In this document: positions 43,319 through 52,270 of the stretch, in pieces
How the letters are laid out: each line of letters starts with the position of its first letter
Numbering within the stretch: the stretch's first letter is position 1
Source of the DNA: Microtetraspora glauca
GTDB lineage: Bacteria > Actinomycetota > Actinomycetes > Streptosporangiales > Streptosporangiaceae
Direction: 5' to 3'
NCBI GenBank assembly: GCA_001570385.1
Contig: BBYL01000008.1
Span: 248,001 to 312,000 of the forward strand
DNA length: 64,000 nucleotides
Program-made: the position numbers and the translations under genes
The notes under the pieces: generated by a model
What the model was told of the DNA's origin: nothing
Databases searched by the model: none
The model's input: the letters and a program-made list of their open reading frames with translations, nothing else

Positions 43319-43830
43319 CCGGTGGGGCGCGACGGCGGCGCTGAACTCCGTGCAGGACCTCACGTACCCGCTGTGGTGGCGGATCCTGCCCGGGGACGAC
43401 GCCGCCCCCACCTTCGTGTTCTGGACCGTCGGACCGGGGATGGCCCGCCTGCAGGCACTGCCGGGGCAGCGGGTCCTCGAGGCTCGGCTATCTGCTCAAG
43501 GAGCGGGTCGGCCGCGTCGAGCAGTTCCTCGACGCCCTGCACCGGGTGGCCGGTGGCGGCACGGCCATCGACCTGGACGTCGTCACGCAACTGCTTACGC
43601 GCACCCGTACCGACAGCGGGCTGGAACGGCTGACCGCCCGGGAACGCGACGTGCTCGCCCTGATGGCGGAGGGCCTGGGCAACGCGGCCATCGCCGAACG
43701 GCTCTTCGTCACCGAAGGCGCCGTGCACAAGCACATCCGCAGTATCTTCGCCAAGCTCGACCTGGCGCCCACCGACCGGGCGGACCGGAGGGTCACCGCC
43801 GTCCTGCCGCAAGAGCTGGGTTTCGGCTCG
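43319..43830 (+). pseudogene. Deletion fusion of sensor kinase and LuxR response-regulator remnants
   Basis: The first 160 bp (PLWWRILPGDDAAPTFVFWT) look like a sensor/kinase N-terminus; from 43483, in another frame, begins GYLLKERVGRVEQFLDALHR followed by a full LuxR helix-turn-helix (LTARERDVLALMAEGLGNAAIAERLFVTEGAVHKHI). The receiver domain is missing. A deletion joining two genes of a two-component pair is inferred. Confidence 0.7.
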
Positions 43831-44000
43831 GGGATGACCTGCCGGCGGAGGCTACGGGACCGGCGCCAGGCCGGGGTGTGGCAGAAGCTGCACGAACTAC
43901 TGCTGGGCGAGCCGCATGCCACGGGCAAGCGTGACTGGTCCAGGGCGGTGATCGACAGCTCCCACACAGGACTTTTCATAGCAGTCGGGCCCGCGCAGCC

Positions 44001-44747
44001 TCACAGCCGGGATCTCAGCACGTCGACCTCACAGCCCGGCGCGAACGGGTCGAAGCCGTGCTCGACCAGCCAGCGAACATTCAGCAGGCTTCGCACCGAC
44101 CCCCACGCGCGGATCACGTCGAGGTCGACGTCGGTGCCGTAGCCGGCGACGACGTCGCCGAGGTGCTCCTCGTGTCCGAGCGTCACGGTGGCGAGGTCGT
44201 ACAGGGCATCACCTTGGCCTGCCTCGGACCAGTCGATGATGCCCGTGATCCCGTCGCCGTCGACGAACACGTGATCGATCTGCAGGTCGCCGTGCGTGAA
44301 GACCGGTGTCCACGGCCGGAGCGCGGCCTCGGCGACCTGGCGGTTGCGGGTGACCAGGTCGGCGGGCAGGACGCCGTTCGTCACGAGCCACTCGCACTCG
44401 CCGTCGAGATCCGCCGCCAACTCGTCGAGGCCCCGGCCGGCCTGGCCGGACCTGGGCGGCAACGGCGCGTCGTGCAACCTCCGGATGGCGGCGCCCGCCG
44501 CGGCCCACGCTGCCGGGGACGCGGTCGACGGCTCGCCGAGGCGGCCGAGCGCCGTCCCCGGGACCGCGGCGATCGCGAGCACCGGCGGCTTGTGCCACAG
44601 GACCTTCGGGGTCGGGACCGGCGCCAGGGCCATCGCCTCGACCTCGACGTCGATGCGCGCCTGATCGGCGTCCACCTTCAGGAACACGTCGCCGACGCGC
44701 AGGGTCGCGCGCTCGGAATGGGCGACGACCATTTTGACCTCATCCAT
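44001..44747 (-). CDS. Aminoglycoside-phosphotransferase-fold protein
   Basis: 248 residues. The catalytic loop is THGDLQIDHVFVD (usual HGDxxxxN, here H at the Asn position) and the metal motif IIDWSEAGQGDALYDLA. The N-lobe VFLKVDADQARIDVEVEAM carries the lysine and a glutamate. APH-family kinase of an unknown small molecule; resistance cannot be claimed from sequence alone. Confidence 0.87.
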   Translation of the reverse strand: MDEVKMVVAHSERATLRVGDVFLKVDADQARIDVEVEAMALAPVPTPKVLWHKPPVLAIAAVPGTALGRLGEPSTASPAAWAAAGAAIRRLHDAPLPPRSGQAGRGLDELAADLDGECEWLVTNGVLPADLVTRNRQVAEAALRPWTPVFTHGDLQIDHVFVDGDGITGIIDWSEAGQGDALYDLATVTLGHEEHLGDVVAGYGTDVDLDVIRAWGSVRSLLNVRWLVEHGFDPFAPGCEVDVLRSRL

Positions 44748-45126
44748 GGGCGACCAGTATCCCGGGGGCGATCGTCGACTTCACCGGGTTTATCGCGTGC
44801 GATTGCGCGGCTGACCGCGTCCCGCTACCAAGCGGCCTCGTGCGCGACACCGACCGCTGACCAGGTCAAGTCCACCACTTTTGTTAGGAGCCCTTCAGAG
44901 GACACCCGGCGCCGCGGCTGAGCCCGCCGCGCCCTCTCCGCCGACGAGGCCCCGGGCCCCTGCCACCGGCAGGTCTCGGGCCTCTCGCGTTCCAGCCTGC
45001 TGTACCTCGGTGCGGCAGGACGCTGTACGGCATTTCGAGCAGGTGGTGGGAGCGACTCGGGCGGGGGCGAACTGCTGGAATTTCATCTCGTTCCCGCAAA
45101 CCCCCACCCCACGGAGGATCCGCCCG
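44748..45126. other. Gene-free stretch
   Basis: 379 bp between the phosphotransferase and a small membrane-protein gene. No supported frame; the segment near 44850-44895 has the look of insertion-sequence debris but I cannot identify it. Confidence 0.4.
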
Positions 45127-45261
45127 ATGAGCATGCCCACGCGGCCCGACGCCGACGGCCTGACGATGCTCACCGCGGGCGCTCTCGGCTACGGCCTCGC
45201 GTCCGTCGTGCTTCTCGCCGTCACCCGTGGCCGCCTCGGCTACCGCGGCCCCCGCGACTGA
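45127..45261 (+). CDS. Small single-span membrane protein (44 aa)
   Basis: ATG 45127 with GGAGG nine bases upstream; encodes MSMPTRPDADGLTMLTAGAL then a hydrophobic span (GYGLASVVLLAV) and a basic end. Stand-alone small gene of unknown function. Confidence 0.6.
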   Translation: MSMPTRPDADGLTMLTAGALGYGLASVVLLAVTRGRLGYRGPRD

Positions 45262-45369
45262 CTCCCGCAGGTGCGCGTCGAGGCTCCGAGCCCGACCGGA
45301 TTACCCGTGTGGCGGTTCCCCCGCCTCCGGTGACGGCCGAGACCCCTCAGATCATGGGCATCCGGGAGA

Positions 45370-46152
45370 TCAGTCGAACATGTCGGTGTCGGAGCGGACG
45401 ATCTGCTCGTAGAGGGGCTGGAAGCTGATCCAGCCGACCAGGTCGTTGCCGATCTGGCCGTGGGTGAGCTTGGCCTGCTCATGGTCGATCGGCACGGTCG
45501 GCCCCGCCGCCTTGGCCAGCAGCTGGGCCTGGCACGAGCGCTCCATCGTGATGAACCACCAGGCGGCGGCGTCCACGGAGTCGCCCACCGTCAGCAGCCC
45601 GTGGTTGCGCAGGATGACGGCCTTGTGCGAGCCGAGCGCCTGGGCGATGCGCCGGCCTTCCTCGATCTCCACCACCACGCCGGTGTAGTCGTCGAACAGG
45701 CCGTGGTCCTCGTAGAAGGCGCAGGCGTCCTGGGTCAGCGGCTCCAGCAGCGTGCCGAGCGAGGACAGCGCCTTGCCGTACACCGAGTGCGAGTGCGCGG
45801 CGGCGACCGCGTCGGGGCGGGCCTGGTGGACCATCGCGTGGATGGCGAAGGCGGCCTGGTTGACGTGGTACCTGCCGTGTACGACCTGGCCCTGGTGGTT
45901 GACCAGGATGAGGTCGCTGACCTTGATGTGCTTGAAGCTCATGCCGAACGGATTGACCCAGAAGTGGTCCGGATGCTCGGGGTCGCGGGCGGTGATGTGC
46001 CCGGCCACCCCCTCCTCGAAGCCGAACCTGCCGAACAGGCGCAGCGCGGCGACCAGGCGCTCCTGGCGGTGCCGGCGCTCGGCCTCGACGCTGTCGAACT
46101 TCTCCGGCAGCCGGAAGATCAGCTCGTCGGTGGGGATCGGCTCCAGGTCCAT
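45370..46152 (-). CDS. Class II aldolase/adducin-family protein
   Basis: 260 residues from ATG 46152. Class II aldolase fold: GFEEGVAGHITARDP, the zinc ligands in AHSHSVYG, and LRNHGLLTVGDSVDAAAW. The catalytic loop is complete. Family members are sugar-phosphate aldolases or decarboxylases; the substrate cannot be told. Divergent from the thrS leader region. Confidence 0.87.
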   Translation of the reverse strand: MDLEPIPTDELIFRLPEKFDSVEAERRHRQERLVAALRLFGRFGFEEGVAGHITARDPEHPDHFWVNPFGMSFKHIKVSDLILVNHQGQVVHGRYHVNQAAFAIHAMVHQARPDAVAAAHSHSVYGKALSSLGTLLEPLTQDACAFYEDHGLFDDYTGVVVEIEEGRRIAQALGSHKAVILRNHGLLTVGDSVDAAAWWFITMERSCQAQLLAKAAGPTVPIDHEQAKLTHGQIGNDLVGWISFQPLYEQIVRSDTDMFD

Positions 46153-46371
46153 CGTGCCTCCAGCACTGAGGGGTCGACTTCGGCGAGCAGCCAGGCGGTA
46201 CGGGCTCGCCGGTACGGTGACCGGCTCACCACGCGAGCGCACGATCGGCTGCGCGCCGATCATCGGAAGGCCACCGGTCCAGCGTGCCGCCCGAACTCCC
46301 CTATATCAACGTTCGGCAGATGCGAATACGGTTTGCGCAGAAATGATCGCCTGGACGTCGCGACGCTCTGC

Positions 46372-46435
46372 TACGGTTACCGGCATGAAGCGCGCTGCCA
46401 TGACGACGACGCCGGAGAGTGTCCCGGCGCGCTGA
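46372..46435 (+). promoter_or_regulatory. Leader peptide MKRAAMTTTPESVPAR for thrS attenuation
   Basis: A 16-codon frame (46385-46435) contains three consecutive ACG threonine codons. TACGGT at 46372-46377 lies 7 bp before its ATG, so the mRNA may be leaderless, starting at the A of ATG. The stop codon is 14 bp before a strong terminator. This is the layout of ribosome-mediated attenuation: stalling at Thr codons when Thr-tRNA is scarce would favour read-through into thrS. Confidence 0.75.
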
Positions 46436-46449
46436 CAACAGTCTTAGTC

Positions 46450-46487
46450 CGAAGCCCCGGGGCGAGTGCCCCGGGGCTTCGTCTTTC
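46450..46487 (+). terminator. Attenuator terminator of thrS leader
   Basis: Perfect 14-bp stem (CGAAGCCCCGGGGC and its complement) with a GAGT tetraloop, followed by TCTTTC. It sits between the leader peptide and thrS. A 6-bp hairpin inside the leader (CGCCGG/CCGGCG) may be a competing structure. Confidence 0.85.
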
Positions 46488-46520
46488 GGTCGCTCGCCCG
46501 ACGTACGCGAGGAGACCGCC

Positions 46521-47747
46521 ATGCATGACCACCGCAAGCTCGGCCGCGAGCTGGGCCTGTTCGACACCGACCCGCTGATCGGCTCGGGCCTGCCGTACTG
46601 GCTGCCCGACGGCGCGGCCGTACGGCACACCCTGGAGGAGTACATCCGCGCCGCCGAGCGGCGGGCGGGCTACCGGCACGTGTACTCGCCGGTGCTCGGC
46701 AAGCGGGAGCTGTACGAGATCTCGGGGCACTGGTCGCATTACAGCGACGACATGTTCCCTCCGATGGACCTCGGCGGTGAGCAGGTCGTCCTGCGGCCGA
46801 GCCTGTGTCCCCACCACGCGGTGATCTATCGCTCCCGCTCGCACAGCTACCGTGAGCTGCCCCTGCGGATGGCCGAACTGGGGGCCATGTACCGCTCCGA
46901 ACTCTCGGGTGTGCTCGGCGGGCTGACCCGCGTCCGGGCCATCCAGCTGAACGACGCGCACATCTTCTGCACTCTGGACCAGGTCGCCGAGGAGGCACAG
47001 GCCGCCCTGGAGATGATCGGCCGGGCATACGAGGCGCTCGGCATCAGCCCGAGCCGCTACCGGCTCTCCCTCCCGGGCCCTGGCGGGAAGTACGTCGCCG
47101 CTCCCGGGATGTGGCGGCGATCCACCGCCCTGCTGACCGATGTCCTCGACCGCTCCCGCCTGTCCTACGAGGCGGCCGAGGGGGAGGCCGCGTTCTACGG
47201 ACCCAAGATCGACGTTCAGATCACCGACAGTGCCGGCCGGGAATCCACCCTGTCCACCGTCCAGGTCGACTTCCATCAGCCCGAGCAGTTCGACCTGCAC
47301 TACATCGGCGCGGACGGCGCGAAACACCGGCCGGTCATGATCCACCGCAGCATCATCGGCAGCGTGGAACGCGCCGTCGCCCACCTCATCGAGCAGCACG
47401 GCGGCGCCTTCCCCGCCTGGCTCTCCCCCACCCAGTTGATGATCCTCCCGGTCTCCGAAGCCGAGCTGCCGAACGCCGCGGCGCTCGCCCGGCGATGCGT
47501 CGACCTCGGGCTGCGGGCTGAAATCGCCGGGCCGGAACGCGGCAGCCTGGGGGCCCGCGTCCGGGATGCCCGCCTTGTGCCCTACCACGCCGTCATCGGC
47601 GCGAAGGAGGCCGCCGACGACCACGTCGCCCTGCGCCTGCGTGACGGGCGCCGCCTCGACCCACGGCCCGCGGGCGACGTCCTTACCCGTATCGGCGCGC
47701 TCGTCGACGCCCACAGCACTGTCCTGTGGGACGGCACCGTCTCGTGA
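46521..47747 (+). CDS. thrS: Threonyl-tRNA synthetase lacking TGS and editing domains
   Basis: 408 residues from ATG 46521 with GAGGAG six bases upstream. Only the class II catalytic core and anticodon-binding domain are present; the first 240 residues of a standard ThrRS (TGS and editing) are absent. Zinc ligands C96, H147 and H275, motif 2 (MYRSE...GGLTRVRAIQLNDAHIFC) and motif 3 (GSVER) are intact, so it should charge tRNA-Thr. A second copy to a full-length housekeeping ThrRS presumably elsewhere. Likely roles: starvation response or resistance to a ThrRS inhibitor such as borrelidin. Confidence 0.92.
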   Translation: MHDHRKLGRELGLFDTDPLIGSGLPYWLPDGAAVRHTLEEYIRAAERRAGYRHVYSPVLGKRELYEISGHWSHYSDDMFPPMDLGGEQVVLRPSLCPHHAVIYRSRSHSYRELPLRMAELGAMYRSELSGVLGGLTRVRAIQLNDAHIFCTLDQVAEEAQAALEMIGRAYEALGISPSRYRLSLPGPGGKYVAAPGMWRRSTALLTDVLDRSRLSYEAAEGEAAFYGPKIDVQITDSAGRESTLSTVQVDFHQPEQFDLHYIGADGAKHRPVMIHRSIIGSVERAVAHLIEQHGGAFPAWLSPTQLMILPVSEAELPNAAALARRCVDLGLRAEIAGPERGSLGARVRDARLVPYHAVIGAKEAADDHVALRLRDGRRLDPRPAGDVLTRIGALVDAHSTVLWDGTVS

Positions 47748-47808
47748 CGACGACAAGGCCGCACCCTGCTGCCACCCGGCGCACCTCGACCCGGACGTAC
47801 CGGCTGGG

Positions 47809-47841
47809 AGGCCGGCTCCGATCTTCGGAACCGGCCTTCTC
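47809..47841 (+). terminator. Terminator downstream of thrS
   Basis: 13-bp stem (AGGCCGGCTCCGA/TCGGAACCGGCCT, one mismatch), then TCT. Closely similar to the terminator after att copy 2 at 15032. The rest of 47842-48013 shows no gene. Confidence 0.75.
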
Positions 47842-48013
47842 CTGTCATGAGACGGCAGTGCCGTGAGTGCCGTGATCTCCTGAGGCCGACGTCGGCAGGG
47901 CCTCTCGCAGCCATGGATCGAGAGGGGCGGGCGAGGTCGGACGTTTTCCTGGAGTCACCTCCCGCCGGTGTGCCCCCAGCGACATCCCAAACATCACTCA
48001 TTGTGATAGTTAT

Positions 48014-48844
48014 GTGACGGCACGCGACCGGCAAAGTGTCGGGGCTCTCTGCCACAAAATCGCAATGGGGATCGTCATGCTGGTCTGCGTACTCGCCATC
48101 GCCTCGGCGATCGGCACGGTGGCCCTGGCCGCCTTCCTCTTCAGGAAACTCGACCGGGGCACGGACGACCGTGATCCCGGCGGTCCCTCCACGGGCCACG
48201 CGGGATCGATGCTGTCGGCGTTGTTCCTGCTGGTGTTCGCGATCGCGATCATCGTGCCGTGGACGACGACCGACGCCGCCCGTGAGAACACCTACGCCGA
48301 GGGCGAGGCGGCCGTGGAGACCTACTGGGCGTCCACGGCGCTGCCCGCTCCGGCCGCTTCGGAGGTGCAGGCGCAGTTGCGCGGCTACCTCGGCTTCGTG
48401 CTCGACAAGGAATGGCCGCTCATGGCACAGGGGCGACTCAGCTCCGAAGGTTCGGCGCGGCTCAACCAGCTCCGCGTCCAGGTGACGAGCATGAGCCTGA
48501 CCGGAGACGAGGCGGAGAACGCCCGCAGCGCGGTCCTGGACGCCGTCGCCGACCTGTCGGCCGCCCGCCATCAGAGGGCGGCGGACGCCAAGGCCACGCC
48601 TCCCTCCGGAGTCCTGGCCCTGACGATCCTGACCGGTGTCGTGGTCATCGTCTTCCCGTTCCTCGCGGGTGCCCGGCCCCGTGGCATGACGATCCTGCCC
48701 CTGATGGTGATGGCGGCGCTGCTCGGGGTCGGCGTCTACCAGGCGTGGGACATCTCGCACGTGTTCAGCGGCGGGCTGGCGGTCAAGCCGGACGCGCTCA
48801 CGGCGGCACTGCAGGAGATCCAGCAGATCCCTCTGGGCCGATGA
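48014..48844 (+). CDS. DUF4239-like membrane protein
   Basis: 276 residues (or 259 from ATG 48065). Four hydrophobic segments: two N-terminal (VMLVCVLAIASAIGTVALAA and MLSALFLLVFAIAIIVPW) and two C-terminal (LALTILTGVVVIVFPFLAGA; LPLMVMAALLGVGVYQ), with a helical extracytoplasmic domain between, as in DUF4239 proteins. Function unknown. ATGA overlap with the next gene. Confidence 0.8.
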   Translation: MTARDRQSVGALCHKIAMGIVMLVCVLAIASAIGTVALAAFLFRKLDRGTDDRDPGGPSTGHAGSMLSALFLLVFAIAIIVPWTTTDAARENTYAEGEAAVETYWASTALPAPAASEVQAQLRGYLGFVLDKEWPLMAQGRLSSEGSARLNQLRVQVTSMSLTGDEAENARSAVLDAVADLSAARHQRAADAKATPPSGVLALTILTGVVVIVFPFLAGARPRGMTILPLMVMAALLGVGVYQAWDISHVFSGGLAVKPDALTAALQEIQQIPLGR

Positions 48845-49455
48845 GCATGGGAGCTCGACGCGTGCCGGCGCCGTGGGCCGGACTGCTCGCGGGTGCGGTG
48901 CTCATCGGTTCCGTGGTCGCGGGACCGCTGGACGCCGCCCCCGCGTCGGCCGACGCGGCCACCTCGTCCGCCGCGCGGGCCGTGGCCGCGCGCGCACCAC
49001 TCCGTACGGGCGACTCGGGCGGCTCCGGCGACGACGGCCCGGCGGCCGGCCTGGAGATATCGGTCTGTGTCGAGCTGGACACGGTGGTCAGCCTGGGACT
49101 GGGGATCGGCATAGGGATTCCTCCTTGCGACTGCCGTCCCGAATGCTCGCGACCGGTGCCTCCGCCGGAACCGGTCGTCGAGCAGACACCCCCTCCGGCA
49201 CCGACGCCGACGCCGGCTCCGATACCGCCGGTTCGGCAGGTCACACCGCGTCCGGAGAAGCCGAGCCCGCCGGCGCGCCGCGTCGTGGAATCGCGGCCCT
49301 CACCTTCCCCGATGACGACCACTCCCCGGACGCGGGTGCGCCGCGCGGCGAAGCGCCCCGTCAAGCGCGGGAACCCACTCGCCACGATCCTCGTCATGGT
49401 CGTCATCACGACGGTGATCGCGGCGGCGGCGGGTGTGGCCTTCGCCGGACGGTAG
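48841..49455 (+). CDS. Proline-rich exported/membrane protein
   Basis: 204 residues. A signal-like N-terminus (APWAGLLAGAVLIGSVVAGP), a short domain with a CDCRPEC cysteine cluster, a long Pro/Thr-rich linker, a basic patch (RRAAKRPVKRG) and a C-terminal membrane helix (LATILVMVVITTVIAAAAGV). Overlaps the DUF4239 gene, so they are probably co-translated. Confidence 0.7.
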   Translation: MSMGARRVPAPWAGLLAGAVLIGSVVAGPLDAAPASADAATSSAARAVAARAPLRTGDSGGSGDDGPAAGLEISVCVELDTVVSLGLGIGIGIPPCDCRPECSRPVPPPEPVVEQTPPPAPTPTPAPIPPVRQVTPRPEKPSPPARRVVESRPSPSPMTTTPRTRVRRAAKRPVKRGNPLATILVMVVITTVIAAAAGVAFAGR

Positions 49456-49616
49456 GCGCGGCTCGCCGCGGACTGGTGTCGGGCCGCCGGCATGAGCGGC
49501 ACGCCGACCTCCTGGAGCGGGAGGAGTTCGACGCCGGATACCGGCTCCTCGTCGCGGAGGTGTGACGCCGCCGGCGTCGCCCGGACTCGACGGTCAACGC
49601 GCGCGCCGCGCCCCGC

Positions 49617-50405
49617 TCAACGACCCTTCCAGACGGGCGGACGCTTCTCGGCGAAGGCGGTGGCGCCCTCGCGCGCGTCCTCGGAGTCGAAGACCGGGTC
49701 GATGATCTTCTGCTGCTCCGCCCATGCTTCATCGAGCGTCCAGTCGGAGCCGGCGCGGGCGATCTTCTTGGTGGCGGAGACCGCGAGCGGGCCGCCCACC
49801 GCCACCGCGGCCGCGAGCGCGAGCGCCTCCTCCAGGGCGGTCCCTTCGGGTACGACCCGGTTGACCAGCCCGGCCTCCATGGCACGCCGCGCGCCGATCG
49901 GCTCGCCGGTCAGCAGCATCTCCATGGCGACGACGAACGGGACCCGGCGCGGGAGGAGGAGCGCGCCGCCCGCGGCCGCCACGAGAGAACGCTTCACCTC
50001 GGGGACGCCGAATCTCGCGGTCTCCCCCGCCACCACGAGGTCGCAGGCCAGCACGAGTTCGAAGCCGCCCGCCAGGGCCCATCCCTCGACGGCGGCGATG
50101 AGCGGATTGGCCGGCGGGGTCACGCTGATGCCGGCCAGGCCACGGCCCTCGATGCTCGGGCTCTCGCCCGCGAGGAACGCCTTGAGGTCCATTCCGGCCG
50201 AGAACACCCCGCCCGCTCCGGTCAGGACGCCCACTCTCAGCTCGTCCGACGCGTCCAGCTCGTCGACGGCGTCGGCGACGCGCCGGGCCACCGCCGCGTT
50301 GAGCGCGTTGCGCGCCGACGGACGGTTGATCGTGATGATCTGCACCCCGTCCCTGCGCTCGACGAGCACCTCGTCGTCCGCTCCCGTTCCCCTGTCCATC
50401 GGCAT
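49617..50405 (-). CDS. Enoyl-CoA hydratase/isomerase
   Basis: 262 residues. Crotonase fold: VLTGAGGVFSAGMDLKAFL and oxyanion-hole region LIAAVEGWALAGGFELVLACDLVVAG, with the C-terminal PPVWKGR ending. The first catalytic Glu position reads ARFGVPEVKRSL. Divergent from the sulfatase, sharing its promoter region. Confidence 0.92.
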   Translation of the reverse strand: MPMDRGTGADDEVLVERRDGVQIITINRPSARNALNAAVARRVADAVDELDASDELRVGVLTGAGGVFSAGMDLKAFLAGESPSIEGRGLAGISVTPPANPLIAAVEGWALAGGFELVLACDLVVAGETARFGVPEVKRSLVAAAGGALLLPRRVPFVVAMEMLLTGEPIGARRAMEAGLVNRVVPEGTALEEALALAAAVAVGGPLAVSATKKIARAGSDWTLDEAWAEQQKIIDPVFDSEDAREGATAFAEKRPPVWKGR

Positions 50406-50495
50406 GTCGGCCCTCTATCCGTGTCAATGGCGGTCTCAGCGTGCCCGGCGGCGATGGCTACCGGCACGGCGGCAGCCGACACCATAGCGCCTTTC

Positions 50496-50515
50496 TGATT
50501 CTGACGTTAGTATCA
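50496..50515. promoter_or_regulatory. Inverted repeat between hydratase and sulfatase genes
   Basis: TGATTCT and AGTATCA form an inverted repeat with a 6-bp spacer. GATTCTGA within it recurs in inverse orientation upstream of the solute-binding protein gene (57602-57609), suggesting a shared regulator for the catabolic cluster. Confidence 0.5.
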
Positions 50516-50589
50516 ATTTTGCCCTCCCGGCGACCACGGGAGCGCGCATCGCGAGCACCGGCGTCGACGCGAGACCGGAGGACGGCAGC

Positions 50590-52161
50590 ATGGGGCGCAA
50601 GATTCTCTTCATCACCACCGACCAGCAGCGCTACGACGCCTATGGATGCAACGGTGGGACGATCGCCAGAACACCGGTGACGGACGGCCTGGCCGCGGAG
50701 GGCGTCCGGTACGAACGGGCCTACTGCGCGAACGCGGTGTGCAGCCCGGCACGGTCGAGCATGCTCACCGGGCAGTACCCCCGGACGCACGGCGTGATCG
50801 CCAACGGCGTCCCGCTGCCGCCGGACGCGCCGAGCGTCGCCCAGGTGCTGACCGACGCGGGCTATCGCACCGCCCTCATCGGCAAGGTCCACTTCGAGCC
50901 GATCGCCGACCCGGCGGGGCTGTACGAGCAGAACCGGCTCGCGCTGGCCGGGGAGCACGGTCCCTACCGAGGGTTCGAGCACGTGGAGTTCGCCGGGCAC
51001 GGCACCTTCGGCGCCTCGCACTACGCCAACTGGCTGCGGGAGAACCACCAGGGCGAGGACGGCGGGTTCCTCCGCACGTTCTCCACCGCGCCGGGAGGGG
51101 ACACCGGGGCTCCGGGCGTCGCGCCCAACCCGATCCCGCGCGAGCACTACCACACCGACTGGGTCGCCGACCGGGTGATCGCGTGGCTCGACTCCCTCGA
51201 CGAGGACGACGACTGGTTCTGCTGGATGAGCTTCCCGGACCCGCACCATCCCTGGGACCTGCCCGCCTCCGAGAGCGCCCGCGTCGACTGGCGCGACCTG
51301 GACCTCCCGGCGGGACACCCGGGCTCCGACGAGCGGATCCGCGAGATCCTGGCCGACCGGCCGGCGCACTGGCTCGCGTGGTACGACGGCTCGGTCCCGA
51401 ACATCGACGGCGCCCCCGGCGACTTCGTCCCCGCCGCGCTGACCCACGACCAGATCCGCGAGATCAACGCGCTGGTCCACGCCAAGAACGAGATGCTCGA
51501 CGAGGCGTTCGGGCGCGTGCTGAACAGGATCGAGGAACGCGGATGGGGTGACGCCACCGACGTCATCGTCACGACGGACCACGGCGAGTTCCAGGGGGAC
51601 CTCGGGCTGCTGTTCAAGGGGCCCTACCACGTCGACGCGCTGCTGCGGCTGCCGATGATCTGGCGGCCGGCCAGGTCGGCGGAGGTGCCCCCGGCGGTGG
51701 TGCCCGAGCCCGTGGAGCAGGTCGACCTGGCTCCCACGTTCTGCCGGATCGCGGGCGTTCCCGTACCGGAATGGATGCAGGGCGCTCCGCTCCCCACCGC
51801 GAAGGGCTCGGGCCGGGAACGGGCGATCATCGAGTGGGACAGCCAGCTCGACACGGGCTACCGGCTGAGGACGATCGTGAAGGACGGCTGGATCTGCACC
51901 GTCTACGAGCCCACGGACCGCGAGTACGGGATGCCGAAGGCCGACCGGTACGCGAGCTTCGCCATGAGCCCGCCGGAGCGCGAGATCGTCTACGACGGCT
52001 TCGAAGGCGAGCTGTACGACCTGGAGGAGGATCCGCACCAGTGGGTCAACCGGTGGGACGACCCCGCCGTGGCCGGCGTGCGCGCCGCGCTCGTGGCCGA
52101 TCTCCGCGCGCATCTCGCCCCCGCCCGCGAGCCGCGGCTGCGCCCCGTGGCGATGGGATGA
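50590..52161 (+). CDS. Type I sulfatase
   Basis: 523 residues. Metal ligand region TTDQQR (D11), the formylglycine signature C51-SPARSSMLTGQ, K of GKVHFEP and VTTDHGEFQGDLGL carrying the last metal ligands. No signal peptide, so cytoplasmic. It would hydrolyse a sulfate ester or phosphonate, perhaps on the compound imported by the nearby ABC transporter. A formylglycine-generating enzyme is needed and is not in the window. Confidence 0.92.
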   Translation: MGRKILFITTDQQRYDAYGCNGGTIARTPVTDGLAAEGVRYERAYCANAVCSPARSSMLTGQYPRTHGVIANGVPLPPDAPSVAQVLTDAGYRTALIGKVHFEPIADPAGLYEQNRLALAGEHGPYRGFEHVEFAGHGTFGASHYANWLRENHQGEDGGFLRTFSTAPGGDTGAPGVAPNPIPREHYHTDWVADRVIAWLDSLDEDDDWFCWMSFPDPHHPWDLPASESARVDWRDLDLPAGHPGSDERIREILADRPAHWLAWYDGSVPNIDGAPGDFVPAALTHDQIREINALVHAKNEMLDEAFGRVLNRIEERGWGDATDVIVTTDHGEFQGDLGLLFKGPYHVDALLRLPMIWRPARSAEVPPAVVPEPVEQVDLAPTFCRIAGVPVPEWMQGAPLPTAKGSGRERAIIEWDSQLDTGYRLRTIVKDGWICTVYEPTDREYGMPKADRYASFAMSPPEREIVYDGFEGELYDLEEDPHQWVNRWDDPAVAGVRAALVADLRAHLAPAREPRLRPVAMG

Positions 52162-52270
52162 CGACGGCGATGGAGTAACGACGGCGGCGGGACGGCGGCG
52201 ACGCCGCGATGGCGCCACGCCGTACCGGTCCCGCGCACGCACGCGACGGGACCCGGTCACCCGGACGCGA

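Noticed and set aside
49480..49565. Short plus-strand frame ending EEFDAGYRLLVAEV
   Set aside because: Too short, no ribosome site; may be the tail of a lost gene but cannot be supported.
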